A stretch of DNA of 64,000 bases from Mermis nigrescens. Its lineage: Eukaryota; Nematoda; Enoplea; Mermithida; Mermithidae. This document shows positions 50,001 to 62,000 of this stretch, piece after piece (within the stretch, counting starts at the first letter, position 1; the number at the start of each line of letters is the position of its first letter). The DNA is taken from positions 1,031,165-1,095,164 of the forward strand of contig JAVLUZ010000145.1 in assembly GCA_036768485.1 (NCBI GenBank), written 5' to 3'. A program made the position numbers and the translations under genes. Under the pieces are notes generated by a model. It was not told where the DNA came from, made no database searches, and was given only the letters and a program-made list of their open reading frames with translations.

Positions 50001-53000
50001 GAGCGCCTAATTAGTTTTGGCCAAGCTTGGAGTATGCCACTCATCCAAGCGATGGAACGTTATTTGGCGTTTTATCCGTTAAATTATGATTGACGTATTC
50101 CGAGAAGAATAGAATTATGTTATTCAGAATGCCGATTCAGCTATACGTAATTCATGTTATTCAGAATGCCAATCAAGCTATACGTAAAAGCTGTCGAAGG
50201 ATAAGAAAAAATTTATTTCCTTATCGCAAGTGCCGTCTAATTTGCCATTACTGCCAAAGAAGAAAAAGCAACAATTCAGTGATTTTCTTCAATATGCATG
50301 TTGACAAAAGAGCGCCTAATTGTTTTGGCCAAGCTTGGAGTATGCCACTCATCCAAGCAATGGAACGTTATTTGGCGTTTGATCCGTTAAATTATGATTG
50401 ACGTATTCCAAGAATAAAATTATGTTATTCAGAATGCCGATTCAGCTATACGTAATTCATGTTATTCAGAATGCCAATCGAGCTATACGTAAAAGCTATC
50501 AAGGATAAGAAAAAATTTATTTCTATCGCGAGTGCCTACTTAATTTGCCAATACTGCCAAAGAAGAAAAAGCAACAAATTAGTGATTTTCTCCAATATGC
50601 ATGTTGACAAAAATGCGCCTGATTGTTTTGGCCAAGCTTGGAGTATGCCTACTCATTTAAGCAATGGAATGCTATTTGGCGTTTGATCCGTTAAATTATG
50701 ATTAACGTATTCCGACAAGAATAAAATTACGTTATTCAGAATGCCGATTCAGCTATACGTAAAAAAGCTGTTGTAGGATAAGAAAATTTATACCCTTATT
50801 GCGAGTGCCGCCTTATTTGCCTTTACTGCCAAAGAAGAAAAGCAACAAATCAGTGATTTTCTTCAATATGCATGTTGACAAAAGAGCGCTTAATTGTTTT
50901 AGCCATGCGTGGAGTAAGCCAATTTCATCCAAGCAATGGAACGTTATTTGGCGTTCAATCCGTTAAATTACAATGGACGTATTCGACAAGAATAAAATTA
51001 CATTATTCAGAAAGCCAATTGAGCTATACGTAATTCATGTTATTCAGAATGCCGATCAACTATATGTAAAAAGCTATCAAAGGATTAGAAGAAATTTATT
51101 CCCTTATCGCGGAGTGCCACCTTATTTGCCATTACTGCCAAAGAAGAAAAAGGGACAAATTAGTGATTTTCTTCAATATGCATGTCAACAAAAATATGCC
51201 TGATTGGTCTCGGCAAGCTTGAGTATGCCGCTTCAACCAAGCAATGGAATGTTATTCCGCGTTCAATCCATTAAATTACGATTGATTTATTCGACAAGAA
51301 TAATATTACTTTATTCAGTATGCCAATTCAGCTATTTGTAATTCATGTTATTCAGAACGCTGATCGAGCTATACGTAAAAGCCATCAAAGGATAAGAATG
51401 AAATTATTCCCTTATCACGAGTGCCGCCTACTTCGCCGTTACTACCAAACAAGAAAAAGGAAAAGCTAGCAATTTTCTCAATATGGATGTTGACAAAAAT
51501 GTGCCTGATTGTTTGGCCAAGCTTGGAGTATGCCACTCATCCAAGCAATGGAACGTTATTTTGCGCTCAATCCATTGAATTACAATTGATGTATTCCGAC
51601 AAGAATAAAATTACATTATTCAGAATGCCAATTGAGCTATACGTAATTCATGTTATTCAGAATGCCAATCAAGCTATACGTAAAAGCCATCGAAGGATAA
51701 GAAAAATTTATTCCCTCATAGCGAGTGCTGCTTAATTCTGCTGCTACTGTAAATGAAGAAAAAGCAACAAATTAGTGATTTTCTTCAATGAGCATGTTAA
51801 CAAAAAAAGCGCATAATTGTTTTGGCCATGCTTGGAGTATGCCACTCATTCAAGCAATGGAACGTTATTTGGCGTTTGATCCGTTAGATTATGATTGACG
51901 TATTCTGAGAAGAATAAAATATGTTATTCAGAATGCTGATTCCAGCTATACGTAATTCATGTTATTCAGAATGCCAATCGAGCTATATGTAAAAGCCATC
52001 AAAGGATAAGAAAATGTTTCCTTATCGAGAAGTGCCGCCTAATTTTGCCAATACTGCCAAAGAAGAAAAAGCAACAAATTAGTGATTTTCCTAATATGCA
52101 TACACAAAATGTACGATTTTTCACAAGCTTGAGTATGTTACCTATTTGAGTTGAAAAAAAAAAAAAGTATTTCAGCATTTGTTAAATTATGATTAACGTA
52201 TTCGACAAGAATAAAATTACGTTATTCAGAACGCCAATCAAGCTATATGTAAAAAAGCTATCAAAGGATTAGAAGAAATTTATTCCCCTTTATCAAGAGT
52301 GCCACCTTATTTGCCATTACTGCCAAAGAAGAAAAAGGGACAAATTAGTGATTTTCTTCAATATGCATGTCAACAAAATATGCCTGATTGGTCTCGGCAA
52401 GCTTGGAGTATGCCGCTCAACCACAAGCAATGGAATGTTATTCCGCTGCTCAATCCATTAAATTGCGATTGACGTATTCCGACAAGAATAATATTACTTT
52501 ATTCAGTATGCCGATTCAGCTATTTGTATTCATGTTATTCAGAACGCTGATCGAGCTATACGTAAAAAAGCTATCGTTGATAAGAATGAATTTATTCCCT
52601 TATCGCGAGTGCCGCCTACTTCTGCCATTACTACCAAACAAGAAAAAGGAAAAAGCTAGCAATTTTCTTCAATATGCATGTTGACAAAAAATGTGCCTGA
52701 TTGTTTTGGCCAAGCTTGGAGTATGCCACTCATCCAAGCAATGGAACGTTATTTTGCGCTCAATCCATTGAATTACAATTGATGTATTCCGACAAGAATA
52801 AAATTACATTATTCAGAATGCCAATTGAGCTATACGTAATTCATGTTATTCAGAATGCCAATCAAGCTATACGTAAAAAAGCCGTCGAAGGATAAGAAAA
52901 ATTATTTCTCTATCGCAAGTGCTGCCTAATTTGCCATTACTGCCAAAGAAGAAAAAGCAACAATTCAGTGATTTTCTTCAATATGCATGTTGACAAAAGA

Positions 53001-56000
53001 GCGCCTAATTGTTTTGGCCAAGCTTGGAGTATGCCACTCATCCAAGCAATGGAACGTTATTTGGTGTTTGATCCGTTAAATTATGATTGACGTATTCCAA
53101 GAAGAATAAAATTATGTTATTCAGAATGCCGACTAGCCATATACGTAATTCATGTTATTCAGAATGTTAACAGCTATACTTAAAAAGCTATCGAAGGATA
53201 AAGAAAATTTATTTCCTTATCGCGAGTGCCGCCTAATTTGCCAATACTGCCAAAGAAGAAAAAGCAACAAATTAGTGATTTTCCCCCAATATGCATGCTG
53301 ACAAAAAATGCGTCTGATTTTTGGCCAAGCTTGGTATGCCACTCATTTGAGCGATGGAACGTTATTTGGCATTTGATCTGTTAAATTATGATTAACGTAT
53401 TCCGACAAGAATAAAATTACGTTATTCAGAACGCCAATCAAGCTATATGTAAAAAAAGCTATCAAAGGATTAGAAGAAATTTATTCCCTTATCGCGAGTG
53501 CCACCTTATTTGCCATTACTGCCAAAGAAGAAAAAGGGACAAACTAGTGATTTTCTTCAATATGCATGTCAACAAAATATGCCTGATTGGCCTCGGCAAG
53601 CTGGAGTATGCCGCTCAACCAAGCAATGGAATTATATCTCATGCCTAATCCATTAAATTACGATTGACTTATTCCGACAAGAATACATTATTTTATCTAG
53701 TATGTCGATTCAGCTATTTGTAATTCATGTTATTCAGAACGCTGATCGAGCTATACGTAAAAAAGCCATCAAAGGATAAAATGAATTTATTCCCTTATCG
53801 CGAGTGCCGCCTACTTCTGCCATTACTACCAAACAAGAAAAAGGAAAAGCTAGCAATTTTCTTCACATGCATGTTGACAAAAAATGTGCCTGATTGTTTT
53901 GGCCAAGCTTGAGTATGCCACTCATCCAAGCAATGGAACGTTATTTTGCGCTCAATCCATTGAATTACAATTGATGTATTCCGACAAGAATAAAATTACA
54001 TTATTCAGAATGCCAATTGAGCTATACGTAATTCATGTTATTCAGAATGCCAATCGATATACGTAAAAAAGCCATCAAAGGCCAAAAAAAATTTATTCCC
54101 TCATTGCAAGTGCTGTTTAATTTGCCGTTACTGGTTAATGAAGAAAAAGCAACAAATTAGTGATTTTCTTCAATGAGCATGTTAAACAAAAGCACATAAT
54201 TGTTTTGGCCATGCTTGGAGTATGCCACTCATTCAAGCAATGGAACGTTATTTATTGTTTGATTCGTTAAATTATGATTGACGTATTCACAAAAATAAAA
54301 TTACGTTATTCAGAATGCCAATTCAGCTATACGTAATTCATGTTATTCAGAATGCCAATCAAGCTATACGTAAAAAGCTGTCGAAGGATAAGAAAAATTT
54401 ATTCCCTCATCGCGAGTGCTGCCTAATTTGCCGTTACTGCCAATGAAGAAAAAGCGACAAATTAGTGATTTTCTTCAATATGCATGTTGACAAAAGCGCT
54501 TAATTGTTTTGGCCATGCTTGGAGTATGCCACTCATTCAAGCAATGGAACGTTATTTGGCGTTTGATCCGTTAAATTATGAATGACGTATTCGACAAGAA
54601 TAAAATTACATTATCTAGAATGCCGATTCCAGCTATGTTATTCAGAATGCCAATCAAGCTATACGTAAAAGCTGTTGAAGGATAAGAAAAAAATTTATTC
54701 CCTTATTGGTGAAAAGCCGCCTAATTTGCCGTTACTGCCAAAGAAGAAAAAGCAACAAATCAGTGATTTTCTTCAATATGCATGTTGACAAAAAGAGCGC
54801 CTAATTGTGTTTTGGCCATGCTTGGAGTATGCCATCCAAGCAATGGAATGTTATTTGGCTTTCAATCCGAGAAATTACGATTGACGTATTCCGACAAGAA
54901 TAAAATTACATTATTCAGAAAGCTGATTCAGCTATACGTAATTCATGTTATACAGAACGCTAATTGCTTATACGCAAAAAAGTTGTCGAAGGATAAGAAT
55001 AAATTTATACTTTTATCGTGAGTGCGGCTTACTTTGCAATTACTGCCAAAGAAGAAAAAGCGAATAGTGATTTTCTTCAATATGCATGTTGACAAAAATG
55101 TGCCTGATTATTTTGGCCAAGCTGAAGTATGCCACTCATCCAAGCAATGGAATGTTATTTGGCGTTTGATCCGTTGCACCATGATTAACGATTCGACATG
55201 AATAAAATATGTTATTCAGAATGCCAATTCAGCTATACGTAATTCATGTTATTCAGAATGCCAATCGAGCTGTACGTAAAAATGCTGCTCGAAGGATAAG
55301 AAAAAATTTATTCCCCTGACCGCGAGTGCTGCCTAATTTGCCGTTACTGCCAATGAAGAAAAAGCGACAAATTAGTGATTTTCTTCAATATGCATGTTGA
55401 CAAAAAGCGCATAATTGTTTTGGCCATGCTTGAGTATGCCACTCATTCAAGCAATGGGATGTTATTTATCATTTGATCCGTTAAATTATGATTGACGTAT
55501 TCCAACAAGAATAAAATTACGTTATTCAGAATGCCGATTCAGCTATAGTAATTCATGTTATTCAGAATGCCAATCAAGCTATACGTAAAAAAGCTGTTTT
55601 TGAAGGATAAGAAAAATTTATTCCCTTATTGCGAGTGCTGCCTTATTTGCCTTTACTGCCAAAGAAGAAAAAGCAACAATTCAGTGGATTTTCTTCAATA
55701 TGCATGTTGACAAAAGAGCGCCTAATTGTTTTTACAAGCTTGGAGTATGCCACTCATCCAAGCAATGGAACGTTATTTGGCGTTTGATCCGTTTAAATTA
55801 TGATTGACGTATTCCGAGAAGAATAAAATTATGTTATTCAGAATGCCGATTCAGCTATACGTAATTCATGTTATTCAGAATGCCAATCGAGCTATACGTA
55901 AAAGCCATCAAAGGATAAGAAAAAATTTATTTCCTTATCGCGAGTGCCGCCTAATTTGCCAATACTGCCAAAGAAGAAAAAGCAACAAATTAGTGATTTT

Positions 56001-59000
56001 CCCAATATGATGTTGACAAAAATGCGCCTGATTGTTTTGGCCAAGCTTGGAGTATGCCACTCATTCAAGCGATGGGATGTTATTTATCATTTGATCCGTT
56101 AAATTATGATTGACGTATTCCAACAAGAATAAAATTACGTTATTCAGAATGCCGATTCAGCTATACTAATTCATGTTATTCAGAATGCCAATCAAGCTAT
56201 ACGTAAAAAGCTGTTGAAGAATAAGAAAATTTATTCCCTTATTGCGAGTGCCGCCTTATTTGCCTTTACTGCCAAAGAAGAAAAGCAACAAATCAGTGAT
56301 TTTCTTCAATATGCATGTTAATAAAAGAGCGCTTAATTGTTTTAGCCATGCGTGGAGTAAGCCACTAATCAAGCAATGGAACGTTATTTGGCGTTCAATC
56401 CGTTAAATTACAATGGACGTATTCCAACAAGAATAAAATTGCGATTATTCAGAAAGCCAATTGAGCTATACGTAATTCATGTTATTCAGAATGCCGATCA
56501 GTTATACGTAAAAAAGCCATTGAAGGATAAGAAAAATTTATTCCCTCATTGCGAGTGCTGCTTAATTTGCCGTTACTGCCAATGAAGAAAAAGCAACAAA
56601 TTAGTGATTTTCTTCAATGAGCATGTTAACGAAAAAAGCGCATAATTGTTTTGGCCATGCTTGGAGTATGCCACTCATTCAAGCAATGGAACGTTATTTA
56701 TTGTTTGATCTGTTAAATTATGATTGACGTATTCCGACAAGAATAAAATTACGTTATTCAGAATGCCAATTCAGCTATACGTAATTCATGTTATTCAGAA
56801 TGCCAATCAAGCTATACGTAAAAAAGCCATCAAAGGATAAGAAAAAATGTATTCCCTCATCGCGAGTGCTGCCTAATTTTGCCGTTACTGCCAATGAAGA
56901 AAAAGCAACAAATTAGTGATTTTCTTCAATATGCATGTTGACAAAAAGCGCTTAATTGTTTTGGCCATGCTTGAGTATGCCACTCATTCAAGCAATGGAA
57001 CGTTATTTGGCGTTTGATCCGTTAAATTATGAATGACGTAGTCCGACAAGAATAAAATTACATTATTCAGAATGCCGATTCAGCTATACGTAATTCATGT
57101 TATTCAGAATGCCAATCAAGCTATACGTAAAAAAGCTGGTGAAGGATAAGAAAAAATTTATTCCCTTATTGCGAGTGCCGCCTAATTTGCCTTTACTGCC
57201 AAAGAAGAAAAAGCAACAAATCAGTGATTTTCTTCAATATGCATGTTGACAAAGAGCGCCTAATTGTTTTGGCCAAGCTTGGAGTATGCCACTCATCCAA
57301 GCGATGGAACGTTATTTTTGGCGTTTGATCCGTTAAATTATGATTGACGTATTCGACAAGAATAAAATTACGTTATTCAGAATGCCGATTCAGCTATACG
57401 TAAAAGCTGTTGTAGGATAAGAAAATTTATTCCCTTATTGCAAGTGCCGCCTAATTTGCCTTTACTGCCAAAAAAGAAAAAGCAACAAATCAGTGATTTT
57501 CTTCAATATGCATGTTGACAAAAGAGCGCTTAATTGTTTTAGCCATGCGTGGAGTAAGCCACTCAATCAAGCAATGGAACAATATTTGGCGTTCAATCCG
57601 TTAAATTACAATGGACGTATTCCGACAAGAATAAATTACGTTATTCAGAAAGCTGATTCAGCTATATGTAATTCATGTTATACAGAACGCCAATTGAGCT
57701 ATACATGAAAAAGGCGTTGAAGGATAAGAAAAATTTATTCCCTTATCATGAGTGCCGCACCGCCTAATTTGCCATTACTGCCAAAGAAGAAAAAGCAACA
57801 AATCAGTGATTTTCTTCAATATGCATGTTGACAAAAGAGCGCTTAATTGTTTTAGCCATGCGTGGAGTAAGTCACTCAATCAAGCAATGGAACGTTATTT
57901 GGCGTTCAATCAGTTAAATTACAATGGACGTATTCCGACAAGAATAAAATTACATTATTCAGAAAGCCAATTGAGCTATACGTAATTCATGTTATTCAGA
58001 ATGCCGATCAAGCTATACGTAAAAGCCATTGAAGGATAAGAAAAAATTTATTCCCATTGCGAGTGCTGCTTAATTTTAAATGTTACTGCCAATGAAGAAA
58101 AGCAACAAATTAGTGATTTTCTTCAATGAGCATGTTAACGAAAAAGCGCTTAATTGTTTTGGCCAAGCTTGGAGTATGCCACTCATCCAAGCGATGGAAC
58201 GTTATTTGGCGGTTTATCCATTAAATTATGATTGACGTATTCCGAGAAGAATAGAATTATGTTATTCAGAATGCCGATTCAGCTATACGTATTCCAAGTT
58301 ATTCAGAATGCCAATCACATTATACGTAAAAGCTTCGTCGAAGGATAAGAAAAAATTTATTTCCTTATCGCGAGTGCCGCCTAATTTGCCATTACTGCCA
58401 AAGAAGAAAAAGCAACAAATTAGTGATTTTCTTCAATATGCATGTTGACAAAAATGCGCCTGATTGTTTTGGCCAAGCTTGAGTATGCCACTCATTTAAG
58501 CAATGGAACGTTCTTTGGCATTTGATCTGTTAAATTATGATTAACGTATTCCGACAAGAATAAAATTACGTTATTCAGAACGCCAATCAAGCTATATGTA
58601 AAAAGCTATCAAAGGATTAGAAGAAATTTATTCCCTTATCGCGAGTGCCACCTTATTTGCCATTACTGCCAAAGAAGAAAAAGGGACAAATTAGTGATTT
58701 TCTTCAATGAGCATGTTAACGAAAAAGCGCATAATTGTTTTGGCCATGCTTGGAGTATGCCACTCATTCAAGCAATGGAACGTTATTGTTTGATCCTTTA
58801 AATTATGATTGACGTATTCCGACAAAAATAAAATTACGTTATTCAGAATGCCAATTCAGCTATACCGCAATTCATGCTATTCAGAACGCCAACTGCCAGG
58901 TAAAAGCGATTGAAGATTAGAAGAAATTGACTTTATCATGAGTGCCACCTATTTTGTTATTACGTCAAAGAAGAAAAAGGGACAAATTAGTGATTTTCTC

Positions 59001-62000
59001 AATATGCATGTCAACAAAAATATGCCTGATTGGTCTCGGCAAGCTTGGAGTATGCCGCTCAACCAAGCAATGGAATGTTATTCCGCGGCTCAATCCATTA
59101 AATTACGATTGACGTATTCCGACAAGAATAATATTACTTTATCTCAGTATGCCGATTCAGCTATTTGTAATTCATGTTATTCAGAACGCTGATCGAGCTA
59201 TACGTAAAAAGCCATCAAAGGATAAGAATGAATTTATTCCCTTATCGCGAGTGCCGCCATTTCTGCCATTACTACCAAACAAGAAAAGGAAAGCTAGCAA
59301 TTCTTTCTTCAATATGCATGTTGACAAAAAATGTGCCTGATTGTTTTACAAGCTTGTATATGCCACTCATCCAAGCAATGGAACGTTATTTTGCGCTCAA
59401 TCCATTGAATTACAATTGATGTATTCCGACAAGAATAAAAATTACATTATTCAGAATGCCAATTGAGCTATACGTAATTCATGTTATTCAGAATGCAAAT
59501 CAAGCTATACGTAAAAGCCATCGAAGGATAAGAAAAAAAATTTATTCCTCATTGCGAGTGCTGCTTAATTTGCCGTTACTGCCAATGAAGAAAAGCAACA
59601 AATTAGTGATTTTCTTCAATGAGCATGTTAACAAAAAGCGCATAATTGTTTTGGCCATGCTTGAGTATGCCACTCATTCAAGCAATGGAACGTTATTTAT
59701 TGTTTGATTCGTTAAATTATGATTGACATATTCGGACAAAAATAAAATTACGTTATTCAGAATGCCAATTCAGCTATACGTAATTCATGTTATTCAGGAA
59801 TGCCAATCAAGCTATACGTAAAAAAGCCGTCGAAGGATAAGAAAATTTATTCCTCATCGCGAGTGCTGCCTAATTTGCCGTTACTGCCAATGAAGAAAAA
59901 GCAACAAATTAGTGATTTTCTTCAATATGCATGTTGACAAAAAAGCGCTTAATTGTTTTGGCCATGCTTGGAGTATGCCACTCATTCAAGCAATGGAACG
60001 TTATTTGGCGTTTGATCCGTTAAATTATGAATGACGTATTCCGACAAGAATAAAATTACATTATTCAGAATGCCGATTCAGCTATACGTAATTCATGTTA
60101 TTCAGAATGCCAATCAAGCTATACGTAAAAAAGCTGTTGAAGGATAAGAAAAAATTTATTCCCTTATTGCGAGTGCCGCCTAATTTGCCGTTACTGCCAA
60201 AGAAGAAAAAGCAACAAATCAGTGATTTTCTTCAATATGCATGCTGACAAAAAGCGCATAATTGTTTTGGCCATGCTTGGAGTATGCCACTCATTCAAGC
60301 GATGGGATGTTATTTATCATTTGATCCGTTAAATTATGATTGACGTATTCCAACAAGAATAAAATTACGTTATTCAGAATGCCGATTCAGCTATACGTAA
60401 TTCATGTTATTCAGAATGCCAATCAAGCTATACGTAAGTGCTGTTGAAGGATAAGAAAAAATTTATTCCTTATTGCGAGTGCCGCCTAATTTGCCATTAC
60501 TGCCAAAGAAGAAAAAGCAACAAATCAGTGATTTTCTTCAATATGCATGTTGACAAAAGAGCGTCTAATTGTTTTGGCCATGCTTGGAGTATGCCACTCA
60601 TCCAAGCAATGGAACGTTATTTGGCGTTCAATCCGTTAAATTGCAATGAACGTATCTCGACAAGAATTAAATTGCGTTATTCAGAAAGCTGATTCAGCTA
60701 TATGTAATTCATGTTATACAGAACGCCAATTGAGCTATACGTAAAAAAGTCATCAAAGGAAAAGAAAAATTTATTCCTTATCGCGAGTGCCGCGCCGCCT
60801 AATTTTCCGTTACTGCCGAAGAAGAAAAAGTGACAAATTAGTGATTTTCTTCAATATGCATGTTGACAAAAGCGCATAATTGTTTTGGCCATGCTTGGAG
60901 TATGCCACTCATTCAAGCAATGGAACGTTATTTATCGTTTGATCCATTAAATTATGATTGACGTATTCGACAAGAATAAAATTACGTTATTCAGAATGCT
61001 GATTCAGCTATACATAATTCATGTTATTCAGAATGCCAATCAAGCTATACGTAAAAAAGCTGGTGAAGGATAAGAAAAAATTTATTCCTTATTGCGAGTG
61101 CCGCCTTAATTTGCCTTTACTGCCAAAGAAGAAAAAGCAACAATTCAGTGATTTTCTTCAATATGCATGTTGACAAAAAGAGCGCCTAATTGTTTTGGCC
61201 AAGCTTGGAGTATGCCACTCATCCAAGCAATGGAACGTTATTTGGCGTTTGATCCGTTAAATTATGATTGACGTATTCCGAGAAGAATAAAATTATGTTA
61301 TTCAGAATGCCGATTCAGCTATACGTAATTCATGTTATTCAGAATGCCAATCGAGCTATACGTAAAAAGCTATCGAAGGATAAGGAAAAATTTATTTCCT
61401 TATCGCGAGTGCCGCCTAATTTGCCAATACTGCCAAAGAAGAAAAGCAACAAATTAGTGATTTTCTCCAATATGCATGTTGACAAAAAATGCGTCTGATT
61501 GTTTTGGCCAAGCTTGGAGTATGCCACTCATTTAAGCAATGGAATGTTATTTTCATGCTGATCTGTTAAATTATGATTAACGTATTCGACAAGAATAAAA
61601 TTACGTTATTCAGAATGCCGATTCAGCTATACGTAAAAGCTGTTGTAGGATAAGAAAAAAATTTATAAATTTTTATTGCGGTAGTGCCGCTCTATTTGCC
61701 TTTACTGCTAAAGAAGAAAAAGCAACAAATCAGTGATTTTCTTCAATATGCATGTTGACAAAAGAGCGCTTAATTGTTTTAGCCATGCGTGGAGTAAGCC
61801 ACTATCCAAGCAATGGAACGTTATTTGGCGTTCAAAACGTTAAATTACAATGGACGTATTCCGACAAGAATAAAATTACATTATTCAGAAAGCCAATTGA
61901 GCTATATGTAATTCATGTTATTCAGAATGCCGATCAAGCTATACGTAAAAAAGCCATCGAAGGATAAGAAAAAATTTATTCCCTCATTGCGAGTGCCGCC

